Source: Flavobacteriales bacterium (lineage in GTDB: Bacteria; Bacteroidota; Bacteroidia; Flavobacteriales_F; PHOS-HE28). Taken from it: DNA of 64,000 bases. The stretch lies in assembly GCA_016710685.1 (NCBI GenBank), contig JADJVC010000001.1, forward strand, positions 186,001 through 250,000. The letters are read 5' to 3'. Positions 6,859 through 15,844 of the stretch are shown here, piece by piece (position 1 is the first letter of the stretch; each line of letters begins with the position of its first letter). The position numbers were made by a program, and so were the translations under genes. A model generated the notes under the pieces. That model did no database searches. It was not told the DNA's origin and saw only the letters and a program-made list of their open reading frames with translations.

Positions 6859-8644
6859 CTCGCGTTCGCGGTTTTCTTTTTCGCCGGTTCATCATTGCCC
6901 CAACGCGGCGCGGCTTCGGCAACGATACTGTCCGCTGCCAATTGCCTTTTGCAGTTGTCGCAGCGGCCGCATAGCCCTTCGCCGGTTTCACCGAAGTAGC
7001 CCAGTACGGCCAGTTCGCGACAATCCTTAAGCCTGAAGCTGAAGTGGGCCATGGCCTCCAGCCGCTTTCGTGCCCGCTCTTCGCGCAGCTGCAGTGCTTC
7101 TTTGTTCAACACCAGCGTGGCCGCGTCGCGCCTTGGCGTTAGCAAGGTCACCGTGGGTGAATCGTTACGCGGATGATAGAAAAGGATCTTGTCGCGGTCC
7201 AGGTCTTTGAGGATACTCCGCACTTTGGCCACGGATATGGAGAGGTGCATGGCAACAGCTTCTTCGTCCACGATGGAGGGTTCCTCGAAGAGACCACCAT
7301 ACATGCGCAACATGGTTTCCAGCACCGGTCCGCGCACTTGGTCCTCTACACGCGTTCGGTAGATCGTAGCGCTGTCCGCGCGGAAGAGCACGCGTGATGG
7401 TGTCCGCGCGCCATCGGATAACGCGATGCCCCCGTCAAGTTCCGCGGTGAGGGCTCCGTTCACGGTGCCGGCAGGCATTTCCGTGCGCCGCGCAAGATCG
7501 CGCAAGTCCAAGGCATACGCTTCGAAAGCGCCCGCTCCCAATGCGATCCGGTGCTTGTCCGCAAACGCCTGGTAGGTCCGCCGCACTTGGGCTAAAGTGG
7601 GGAAGGAGGAGCGCATCCGCTCGTGCATCACGGGTTCGTCTTCCGGTTGTGCCAGCAGGAATGCGGAATGCGCGTTTGCCGTCAGCGCCCGGCGCGGCCC
7701 GCTTCCTGGTAGTAGCTTTCCATGTCCGGCGGCGGCTCCAAGTGGATCACGCTGCGCACGTCCGCTTTATCTATCCCCATCCCGAAGGCATTCGTAGCAC
7801 AGACGAAACGCACTTCACCGCTGGCCCATGCCGCCTGTACCCGGTCGCGTTCTTCATGTGGCAATCCGGCGTGGTAGGCTGCCGCGGATATGCCCCGCTT
7901 GGTCAAATAGTGCGCGGTCTGGAGCGTGCCCCGCCGGTTGCGCAGGTACACCACTCCGCTGCCGGGACAATTATGTACGATCTTCAATAGTGCGCCCATC
8001 TTGTCTTCAGCGCGGCTCGCCCAAAAAACAAGCTCCGGCCTGCTGAATGATCCACGCATCAGGTTGGGCTTGCGGAATGCAAGTAGGTGCATGATGTCTT
8101 TGGCCACTTCCGGCGTGGCCGAAGCGGTCAAGGCGATCACCGGCACTTTTGGATGTGCTTCGCGTATGGCCGCGATGAGCAGGTATGCCGGCCGGAAGTC
8201 ATAGCCCCATTGGCTGATGCAATGCGCTTCGTCCACCGCGATGAGGCGCAACGGCATGCCGGGCAATCGCGTTTTGAAAAGCTCGGACCCTAATCGTTCC
8301 GGCGACACGTATAGGAAATCAAGCTTGCCGAGCATCGCGCTGTCCAGCGCATTGTCGATCTCTGCATGTGTCATACCACTGGTGACAGCCGTGGCGCGCA
8401 CGCCACATTTGCGCAGGCGGTCCACTTGGTCGCGCATCAGGGCGATCAGCGGGGAAACAACGATGCACAGCCCGCCCATGGCCAGCGCCGGCACTTGGAA
8501 ACAAAGGCTTTTGCCGCCGCCGGTGGGAAGCAGCGCCAACGTGTCGCGACCCGCCATTACAGAGCGTACCACGTCTTCCTGCATGGGCCTGAATGCGGTA
8601 TAACCCCATGTTTCGAGAAGTACTTCGTGGATGTCCTTGGCCAT
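6855..8644 (-). CDS. recQ: RecQ-family ATP-dependent DNA helicase, frameshifted
   Basis: 3'-5' DNA helicase for repair and recombination. The N-terminal part (8644 to about 7682) carries Walker A TGGGKSLCFQ, the DEAH box, ALTASATPEV and the motif VI region YYQEAGRAGR. The C-terminal part carries the zinc-binding CGRCDNCK and a winged-helix-like segment; no HRDC domain is evident. The two parts are out of frame. Removing one T and one C near 7672-7690 gives AGRDGKRAFAFLLAQPEDE and a continuous protein of 595 residues. MAKDIHEVLL at 8644 is the preferred start because upstream in-frame sequence runs into the divergent ilvE promoter. It overlaps mpg by 4 bases. Confidence 0.87.
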
Positions 8645-8697
8645 TGCAACCACAAGGATACGGGTAACGTTGAATGGGCCAACAACTGCCAAGGGGT

Positions 8698-8705
8698 TAC
8701 ATTTG
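8698..8705 (+). promoter_or_regulatory. Bacteroidota -7 promoter box for ilvE
   Basis: TACATTTG lies 18 bases before the ilvE ATG, matching TAnnTTTG. The nearest upstream TTG is at a 25-base distance, longer than the ideal 19, so the -33 element is unclear. Confidence 0.5.
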
Positions 8706-8723
8706 GGCACCAAGCATAGTACT

Positions 8724-9794
8724 ATGATCACCACTGAACCACGTATCGATATCCAGCCGATCGGCACATCACGCATAGCGACCACCGATCTGGAGAACCT
8801 CAAATTCGGCCGTGTTTTCACGGACCACATCTTTACCATGGATTTCGTGGACGGCGCCTGGCAAAGGCCCGTTATCCGAGCCTACGAGGACGTGGCCATG
8901 AGTCCCGCAACGCTCGTGCTACACTACGCACAGACCATTTTCGAGGGCATGAAGGCGTATAAGAATGAACGCGGTGAGGTTTCCCTCTTCCGGCCGCAGG
9001 CGAACATTGCGCGCATGAACCGCAGCGCCGCCCGGATGGCAATGCCCGCTATTCCCGAAGATGTGTTCCTTGACGGGTTGAAGGAGCTTGTGAAGATGGA
9101 CGCCGCTTGGGTGCCCGACGGAAAGGATGCTGCACTGTACATACGGCCATTCATGTACGCGGATGATGAGTATATCGGCGTGAAGCCCAGCGACGGCTAC
9201 CGTTTTGCCATATTCATTTGCCCGGTGCGCGGCTATTACCAAGAGCCGTTACGCGTGAAACTCGAGCTTGAATACAGCCGCGCCTTCCCCGGAGGGACAG
9301 GGGCCATTAAGTGCGGTGGCAATTACGCGGGTGGACTTTATCCTTCCATGTTGGCACAGAAGCAAGGCTTCCACCAACTGCTGTGGACCGATGCCATGGA
9401 GCATAAGTATATCGAGGAGAGCGGAACCATGAACGTGTTCTTCATCATTGATGGCGTGCTTACCACACCTTCGTTGGACGGCACCATTCTGCCGGGCATC
9501 ACGCGGGACAGTATTTTGCAATTGGCGCGCGACAAGGGCATGCCGACTGCGGAACGCAAAGTTTCCGTGGAAGAGGTTCTGGCCGCTGCAAAAGCGGGAA
9601 AGCTCAATGCCGCATTCGGAGCTGGGACGGCTGCCACCATCGCGCCCATTCAGGCCATCGGCCATGCGGGTGGCGTGATCGATCTGCCTGAGCCGGGCGC
9701 CGATAGCGAAGTAATGAAGATCGGAGCGATGCTGGACGACATCCGCAGGGGACGCGCGGAAGACAAGCATGGTTGGATGGTCCGCGCATCCTGA
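8724..9794 (+). CDS. ilvE: Branched-chain amino acid aminotransferase
   Basis: PLP enzyme that interconverts leucine, isoleucine and valine with their 2-oxo acids. The protein is 356 residues from MITTEPRIDI; the larger open frame reaching 8631 would start inside the recQ start region and is unlikely. Lys196 in GTGAIKCGGNYAGG is the Schiff-base lysine, and IEESGTMNVFF carries the cofactor-contacting glutamate. This is the longer BCAT form (about 350 residues) found in Bacteroidota. It is divergent from recQ and followed by a strong terminator, so it is monocistronic. Confidence 0.93.
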   Translation: MITTEPRIDIQPIGTSRIATTDLENLKFGRVFTDHIFTMDFVDGAWQRPVIRAYEDVAMSPATLVLHYAQTIFEGMKAYKNERGEVSLFRPQANIARMNRSAARMAMPAIPEDVFLDGLKELVKMDAAWVPDGKDAALYIRPFMYADDEYIGVKPSDGYRFAIFICPVRGYYQEPLRVKLELEYSRAFPGGTGAIKCGGNYAGGLYPSMLAQKQGFHQLLWTDAMEHKYIEESGTMNVFFIIDGVLTTPSLDGTILPGITRDSILQLARDKGMPTAERKVSVEEVLAAAKAGKLNAAFGAGTAATIAPIQAIGHAGGVIDLPEPGADSEVMKIGAMLDDIRRGRAEDKHGWMVRAS

Positions 9795-9808
9795 TCCAAC
9801 GAAATTTC

Positions 9809-9845
9809 AAGGCCCCGTTCCGGTGAAATGGAACGGGGCCTTTTT
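9809..9845 (+). terminator. Terminator of ilvE
   Basis: The arms aaggccccgttcc and ggaacggggcctt surround an eight-base loop and are followed by a run of T, 15 bases after the ilvE stop. Confidence 0.9.
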
Positions 9846-9905
9846 GTTCCATGAAGACTGCGATCATGCATTCGGCATGGTTTGCGCATCTTGCTGAAGA
9901 ATAGG

Positions 9906-11268
9906 ATGAACAGCACTTTCAGTTGGGCGCGTACTGCTGGTCTGGCATTCGCCTGTGCCTTGGCTTTCTCATCATCTGCACAGCAAAGCCGCCAAGCCGT
10001 GCTGGTGCTCGACAGCTTGGACGGTACCCCGGTGGCCTACGCCGAGGTGGCTGTGGGCGACAACGTGGTGGGATCCACGGATGCCGAAGGCCGGTGCGTG
10101 GTGCCGTGGAACCGCTTTTCCGCCATCACCGTTTCCTTCAGCCAAGTGGGCTATGGCAAGCAATTGAGGACGCTTTCCGTGCAAACGGAATTGAAGAATG
10201 GCATTTGGGAAGTGCGCTTAATGCCCGCTGAATACCACCTTAGTCCAATAGCCGTGGGCAGGGCCGCGCCTGTGGAGGTTTTCCGGCGGAAAGACCTGCA
10301 TGCGGCCGACCTGTTGATCAACAACGAGGGGCTTTGGGTGCTGGCATACGAGCACCCGCGCATGCTGCGTGCGCAGGCTGATGCGAGCAAGGAAATTCTA
10401 CGCGACGTTAGACTCGTGCTATTGGATACCGCCTACAATGAACTGGGCTCGTGCCCTGTTCCGGAGGATGTTTTCGGATTGCGCCACGACCTTCGGAACG
10501 ACGTGGTGATCGAGGGCACACGGCACGCGTTCGGTGTGGGGCGGAGAGGGGACGAGCTGGTGCTTCAGCCGTTCGGATTGGAGGAATTGCGGCGCGCGGT
10601 ATTGCCTTGGACGGACAGCATTCCCGGATGGGTGGTGGGTTCGAATGCGGACAGCACGTATCCAGCCCTCGACCATCTGGCTTTAGATCCGCTGCGCGAT
10701 TCCACCCGGAAGATCTGTTCAGTGGTGGATACGTTCATGATGGACCTGTTCCGCAGTTCGTACAAATACATGCGGGGATCCGACAAGGTGCTGGCCATGA
10801 ACTTGGCGGCCGATCTCGGCACGGACAAGGAAACGGTGGCCGGTTACATGAGCGGTTTCAGCCACAACATCTGGTACCGGCCCGTGTATGCTCCGCTGTT
10901 CGTGGTAGGTGACACGTTACTTGTGTTTGACCATGTGCGCAAGCAATTGCGGAAGATTCATGCGGGATTTTTCGCCCGCTGGGGAAGTGTCATTGCCTTA
11001 CCAGGAAAAGTCGCAAGGCCGGGATTGGGCAGGGAAGCTCATTCAAGACCGGGTGACGCAGCAGATCTATGTCGTGTTCCAACGGAATGGAACGGTGTGG
11101 CTGCGCTCGGTCGATCCAGTTAATGGAGACATGGGTGCTACAGTCCGGTTGAGCTATCCCTATCCTGAAAAAGTGCAGGTGCATGCCGGGCAGATCTACT
11201 ACATCTGGCGGCCTTCCGGAACTTTGCAGAAACGGACGATCTACCGGGAACCGGTTCCGGTTCCATGA
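9906..11268 (+). CDS. Secreted protein with carboxypeptidase-regulatory-like domain, frameshifted
   Basis: Unrecognised exported protein of about 453 residues. A signal peptide (MNSTFSWARTAGLAFACALA... ending near SSAQQ) is followed by a CarboxypepD-reg-like beta-sandwich (about residues 30-110: LDSLDGTPVAYAEVAVGD...). The rest has a beta-propeller-like character with no named family seen. The frame breaks at a five-T run at 10968-10972. With four T, the text continues as HAGFSPAGEVSLPYQEKSQG through to IYREPVPVP at 11268. No T9SS sorting domain or lipobox is visible, so its final location (periplasm or outer membrane) is unknown. It stands alone between the ilvE terminator and the convergent SixA-like gene. 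Confidence 0.65.
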
Positions 11269-11327
11269 CCCGGGTTCTACCATGCCGTGCATGGGTGCTG
11301 CCGTATCCGGTCAGTACAAGCGATCGT

Positions 11328-11813
11328 TCAGCTTTGCTTGGGCGTGTCCCACCACTCCAATTTGCCGGTGCCGTTCGAAACTTCCGACCATGTATCCGCA
11401 TTAAAGTCGATCCGGATCAACGCGCATGTGGGCAAGTCGCCCAGTCCGCCTTCCGCAAGGTCGTCCGCCAATAAGCTCAATCCCGGGTTGTGGCCCACGA
11501 CCATCGCGCTTTTTACAGACTTGGGAAACGCCTGTACCGTGGCCAACAAAGTGGCGGCGGAGGCGAGGTAGAGTTCCTGCAATTCCCTCGGCAATTCCAG
11601 GCCTAGTTCCTTCGCGAAAATGGTTGCTGTTGTCTTGGCCCGTAACGCTGGACTGGTCACGACGATATCCATCGTCTCTTTCCTTTCGGCAAAGCGCTTG
11701 GTCATCATGGGAGCGTCGTGCTGGCCGCGTTCATTCAAAGGCCGGTCGAAGTCACTAGTGCCGGTGTCGGCCCATGAGCTTTTGGCGTGGCGGAGGATGT
11801 AGAGGGTTTTGAT
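11328..11813 (-). CDS. Histidine phosphatase family protein (SixA-like), probable ATC start
   Basis: Phosphohistidine phosphatase-type protein of about 162 residues. The catalytic RHG-like motif is LRHAKSSW with His9, a second histidine lies in VVGHNPG, and DFDRPLNERGQ is the usual family block. The conserved N-terminus (IKTLYILRHAK) starts with ATC at 11813-11811. A TAA lies five codons further upstream with no ATG, GTG or TTG between, so either ATC is the start or an ATG has been misread. Starting at the TTG at 11738 would delete the catalytic motif. The family acts on phosphohistidine or small phosphate esters; the target is unknown. Confidence 0.8.
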   Translation of the reverse strand: MKTLYILRHAKSSWADTGTSDFDRPLNERGQHDAPMMTKRFAERKETMDIVVTSPALRAKTTATIFAKELGLELPRELQELYLASAATLLATVQAFPKSVKSAMVVGHNPGLSLLADDLAEGGLGDLPTCALIRIDFNADTWSEVSNGTGKLEWWDTPKQS

Positions 11814-11989
11814 GGCTAGGTAGTTTTATGTGACGGCTTTCAGATGCCCCGGATCGTGATCCCGGAAAATTCCGTGCCGGACATGCAACATTCAGGCCGA
11901 TCAAGGTCCGCCCTGTTTGATAAGGCTCCGGAAGGAATACTTCAGGCCAAAATGCGCGAAATATCGCGGAGCAAGTCTGGATCCACAGC

Positions 11990-12430
11990 CTACGCCTTGC
12001 CGAACTCTTTCAACCCGCCGAGAATCGAATAGAGCAGTGCGCCGGGGTCGTTGCTTACCCGCAACGGTACTTGCACGGCCTTGGCATCACTAAAGATCTG
12101 GCCGGGCATCGCCTTGGACACATGCATGAACAAGGTTTCGGGGTAGGTGCCGGTGAATAGGATGTCCAGTACATCGCCGCCGGCCATGCGTAATCCATAG
12201 CGCGGGTAGTGGCTTTCGGCATCTTTCCAACTGGTCACTTGTTCCAGGACATGGCCTTCCTTGCGCAGGTCGTCGCGCCATTCGTCCATCACATAGTGCA
12301 TGATGTCCTCTACGAAGATCTCAGGGTCGGTGGGAAGCAGCAATTGTTGATGGTCCACAGGGGCGAGCAGCCGGGCATGCGTGTGCCGCAGTGCGGTAAG
12401 CATCTCGTCTACTTGGGCGTTGAAATTCAT
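11990..12430 (-). CDS. Conserved hypothetical protein
   Basis: A 146-residue soluble protein starting MNFNAQVDEMLTAL. An in-frame ATG upstream (12487) would add 19 residues of poor quality, so the internal start is chosen. No family is recognised. The sequence is mixed alpha/beta with an acidic first half (EIFVEDIMHYVMDEWRDDL) and a C-terminal VSNDPGALLYSILGGLKEF. No signal peptide, membrane segment or metal motif is seen. It lies in the same direction as the SixA-like gene 180 bases away, with nothing recognisable between them. Confidence 0.6.
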   Translation of the reverse strand: MNFNAQVDEMLTALRHTHARLLAPVDHQQLLLPTDPEIFVEDIMHYVMDEWRDDLRKEGHVLEQVTSWKDAESHYPRYGLRMAGGDVLDILFTGTYPETLFMHVSKAMPGQIFSDAKAVQVPLRVSNDPGALLYSILGGLKEFGKA

Positions 12431-12577
12431 GTTATTCACGTCTCGATCAGGACGCAAACTACTTGCCATGGCCATGCGAACGCACAACGCGCCGAACAGT
12501 TTTCAACGATCCAGCTGCGATCGAGCAAATGCAGCCTTTGCCGGCCCAACGTGAGGGCTCAAACATGCTTTGCGCGT

Positions 12578-12697
12578 TCAATTGCACGTGCCCAGCAACC
12601 AGTAGAGGATGATGAACACGATCACGGTACCAAAGCATCCACCTCCGAGCTTTTTAGCGCCGTACCCCGCAATGATGGTCTTGAAGAAACTGTTCAT
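12578..12697 (-). CDS. Small single-pass membrane protein (39 residues)
   Basis: A short gene reads MNSFFKTIIAGYGAKKLGGG... and ends YWLLGTCN. A positively charged, glycine-rich N-terminal half (AKKLGGGCFG) is followed by one hydrophobic helix (about residues 23-36, TVIVFIILYWLLG). From memory, proteins with the same AKKLGGGC-then-helix layout occur in other Flavobacteriia, but I could not check this. The role is unknown. It lies between the hypothetical gene at 11990 and clpB, in the same direction as both. Confidence 0.6.
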   Translation of the reverse strand: MNSFFKTIIAGYGAKKLGGGCFGTVIVFIILYWLLGTCN

Positions 12698-12993
12698 GAT
12701 GTTGAGTTTTGGGAATAACGCTTAAGTCCTGATCCGGTTCGTTGGGCGGAAAAAGTAATATCGGTCGACCTGGCAACTGAAAACGGACCTTGTCCGGTTC
12801 CGGTTTTGACGGATGGGAACTTATTCGTAGTCGAAATAGTAGTAGCTGATCAACTGCGCAACCATTCCGTGGTCAAGGTGGACTTCTCGAAGCCGGTTGT
12901 TTTTGCTAAACGCCTCCTGCTGTAAACCAGTCCATCGAGGTGCGCCCTGACATCAAACGAAATCGTTCTTCTTGACTAACCATTAGCACTTCA
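12698..12993. other. Intergenic region between the small membrane protein and clpB
   Basis: No complete gene is supported here. On the minus strand one frame stays open from about 12948 to a TAA at 12823-12821 and reads EAFSKNNRLREVHLDHGMV..., which looks protein-like but has no convincing start codon. It could be a gene remnant. No terminator hairpin for clpB was recognised. Confidence 0.4.
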
Positions 12994-15645
12994 TTAGGCC
13001 TCCGCCTTCTTCCGCTTGCGATTCTCCTCGCCATCCAGCTTCTCTTCTTCTTCCAGCGGCTTGCGGAACACGATCTTTCCATCGAAGACGTCGATCACCA
13101 TGGGCGTATTGACCTCTACTTTGCCTTCAATGATCCAGCGGCTCAACTCGTTGAGCAGCTCCTTCTGGATCATCCGTTTGATGGGGCGCGCGCCGTACTG
13201 CGGGTCGTAGCCCAAGTGCGCGATGTGGTCCACCAGTTCTTCGCTGGGGGTGAGCAGCATGTTGCGGTCGGCGAGCGAGGCCATCAATGCATCGAGCTGG
13301 AGTTTCACGATCTCCCGCACGTTGGCTCGGCTCAGCGGCTCGAACATGATCACTTCATCGATGCGGTTCAAGAACTCGGGACGCACGCTTTGCTTCAACC
13401 GCTCCATCACTTGGTCGCGGGTTTTCTCTAGCACCTCGGCGTGGTTCTTCTCCGTGATCTTGTCGTAATTCTCCTGTATGATCTCCGAACCGATGTTGGA
13501 GGTCATGATGATGATGGTGTTCTTGAAGTTTACCACGCGCCCTTTGTTGTCGGTGAGTCGGCCGTCGTCGAGCACTTGTAAGAGCACGTTCCACACATCC
13601 GGGTGCGCTTTCTCGATCTCGTCCAACAGCACTACGCTGTAGGGCTTGCGACGCACGGCCTCGGTCAGCTGTCCGCCTTCCTCGTAGCCGATGTAGCCCG
13701 GAGGCGCGCCCACCAGTCTGCTGGTGCTGTGGCGCTCCTGGTACTCGCTCATGTCAATGCGCGTCATGGCGTGCTCGTCGTTGAAAAGCACTTCGCTGAG
13801 TGCTTTGGCCAGTTCGGTTTTGCCCACGCCGGTGGTGCCGAGGAAGATGAACGAACCGATGGGTCGGCGTTCATCACCCATGCCAGCACGGCTGCGGCGC
13901 ACGGCATCCGCCACGGGGCGCACGGCCTCGTCCTGGCCGACTACACGTTTGTGCAGTTCGTCTTCCAGCGTGATCAACTTCATGCGCTCGGCTTCGAGCA
14001 TACGCGTAACCGGCACGCCGGTCCAACGGCTTACTACCGAGGCGATCTCGTCCACGTCCACTTCTTCTTTGATCATCTTCGAAGTGGCCTGCAGTTCGAT
14101 AAGATCGGCCTTGGCTTTGGCCAATTGGTCTTCGGTCTCTTTCATACGACCGTAGCGGATCTCCGCCACTTTGCCGTAGTCGCCCTCGCGTTCGGCCTGG
14201 GCGGCATCGAATTTCAATTGCTCGGCGCGGTCTTTCGCTTCGTTCATTTTCTCCACCAGGCCGCGCTCGTTTTCCCAACGGGCTTTCAGCGCATCGCGCT
14301 TGCTGCCCAATTCCGCGATCTCCTTGTTCAAGCCCTCCAATTGACTTTGGTCGCCTTCGCGCTTGATGGCCTCGCGCTCGATCTCCAGCTGCATTACGCG
14401 GCGGTCCACCTCGTCCAGCTCCTCGGGCTTGGAGTTGATCTCCATGCGCAATTTGCTGGCCGCTTCGTCTATAAGGTCGATGGCCTTGTCCGGCAGGAAA
14501 CGGTCACTGATGTACCGCGTGCTCAGTTCCACCGCTGCGATGATCGCGGCGTCCTTGATCAGCACCTTGTGGTGGCTCTCGTACTTCTCCTTCAGGCCGC
14601 GCAAAATGCTGATGGCATCCTCGCGGGAAGGTTCGTTCACCATCACTTTTTGGAAGCGGCGTTCCAACGCTTTGTCTTTCTCGAAGTACTTCTGATACTC
14701 GTTCAAGGTGGTGGCACCGATCGCGCGCAGTTCACCACGTGCGAGAGCAGGCTTCAGGATGTTCGCGGCGTCCATGGCGCCTTCGCCACCGCCCGCGCCA
14801 ACCAGCGTATGGATCTCGTCAATGAAGAGCACGATGTTGCCATCCGCCCCGGTCACTTCTTTCACCACGGATTTGAGGCGTTCCTCGAATTCGCCTTTGT
14901 ATTTCGCCCCGGCCACCAAAGCACCCATGTCGAGGCTGAAAACCTGTTTGCTCTTCAGGTCGTCCGGCACGTCGCCGCTTACGATGCGCTGCGCGATGCC
15001 TTCCGCAATAGCGGTTTTGCCCACGCCGGGTTCGCCGATCAGGATCGGGTTGTTCTTGGTGCGGCGACTGAGAATCTGCAGCACGCGCCGGATCTCTTCA
15101 TCGCGCCCGATCACGGGGTCGAGCTTGTTCTCTTTGGCGAGCTGGTTCAAGTTCTTCGCGTACTTGTTCAGCGCGTTGTAGGTCTCTTCCTGGCTTTGGC
15201 TGGTGACCTTGCTACCCTTGCGCAGCTCCTTGATCGCGAGCACCAGGTCCTTGTGGTTCACGCCGCCATCTTTCAGCAGTTGCGCCACGTTGTCGCTGCC
15301 TTCAACAAGGCCGATCAGCAGGTGCTCCACGCTCGCGAACTCGTCACCAAATTCTTTCAAGGACGACAGCGCCTTGTTCAACACCGTCGCACTTTGGCGG
15401 CTCAGAACCACGTCGCCGCCCTGTACTTTCGGGTAGCCGTTCACGATGCGGTCCAGCGCTGCGAGCAGCGTTGCCGTGTTTACATTCAGCTTCTTCAGCA
15501 GAAAAGGGGTGACGTCCTTGTCCACTTCCAAGAGACCCTTCAACAAGTGGCCGGTCTCTATCTGTTGCTGGCCCAAGCCGGTGGTGATGGTCTGCGCCTG
15601 CTGGATGGCCTGCTGCGAGCGAATGGTGAATTTGTTCAAGTCCAT
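12994..15645 (-). CDS. clpB: ATP-dependent chaperone ClpB
   Basis: Hexameric AAA+ disaggregase that works with DnaK to rescue aggregated protein. The 883 residues contain all expected parts: an N-terminal Clp-N domain (1-145, FTIRSQQAIQQAQ), NBD1 with Walker A GEPGVGKT (204-211) and a LFIDEIHTLVGAG Walker B, the long coiled-coil middle domain (about 410-530) that identifies ClpB rather than ClpA or ClpC, and NBD2 with GTTGVGKT and LLDEIEKAHPDV. The basic C-terminus ENRKRKKAEA follows. No CIRCE-like operator was recognised in the 200 bases upstream, which it shares divergently with the large secreted protein at 15845. Confidence 0.97.
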   Translation of the reverse strand: MDLNKFTIRSQQAIQQAQTITTGLGQQQIETGHLLKGLLEVDKDVTPFLLKKLNVNTATLLAALDRIVNGYPKVQGGDVVLSRQSATVLNKALSSLKEFGDEFASVEHLLIGLVEGSDNVAQLLKDGGVNHKDLVLAIKELRKGSKVTSQSQEETYNALNKYAKNLNQLAKENKLDPVIGRDEEIRRVLQILSRRTKNNPILIGEPGVGKTAIAEGIAQRIVSGDVPDDLKSKQVFSLDMGALVAGAKYKGEFEERLKSVVKEVTGADGNIVLFIDEIHTLVGAGGGEGAMDAANILKPALARGELRAIGATTLNEYQKYFEKDKALERRFQKVMVNEPSREDAISILRGLKEKYESHHKVLIKDAAIIAAVELSTRYISDRFLPDKAIDLIDEAASKLRMEINSKPEELDEVDRRVMQLEIEREAIKREGDQSQLEGLNKEIAELGSKRDALKARWENERGLVEKMNEAKDRAEQLKFDAAQAEREGDYGKVAEIRYGRMKETEDQLAKAKADLIELQATSKMIKEEVDVDEIASVVSRWTGVPVTRMLEAERMKLITLEDELHKRVVGQDEAVRPVADAVRRSRAGMGDERRPIGSFIFLGTTGVGKTELAKALSEVLFNDEHAMTRIDMSEYQERHSTSRLVGAPPGYIGYEEGGQLTEAVRRKPYSVVLLDEIEKAHPDVWNVLLQVLDDGRLTDNKGRVVNFKNTIIIMTSNIGSEIIQENYDKITEKNHAEVLEKTRDQVMERLKQSVRPEFLNRIDEVIMFEPLSRANVREIVKLQLDALMASLADRNMLLTPSEELVDHIAHLGYDPQYGARPIKRMIQKELLNELSRWIIEGKVEVNTPMVIDVFDGKIVFRKPLEEEEKLDGEENRKRKKAEA

Positions 15646-15844
15646 GTTGTGTATTCAGTATTTCGTTGCTGAAGGAAACGTCCTTTCAGCATGCCACGGT
15701 TCCCCCAAGATCCGCACCAATTGGCTTTTGGTCACTTTACCGGAACAAATGGCGGGAGAAATAGATCGCGGGGTGACGGGATGGCGGGGAATTGTTGAAA
15801 GCGTAGTTGCATTAATACGCAGATTGCCGAATTACATTGCCGAC

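Noticed and set aside
13603..15672. 689-residue open frame on the plus strand across clpB
   Set aside because: Antisense shadow of a highly conserved, GC-rich gene; its translation is His/Leu/Ala-rich with no domain.
15446..15844. N-terminal extension of the large CHU protein into clpB
   Set aside because: The extension is antisense to clpB and would bury the signal peptide; the ATG at 15845 is preferred.
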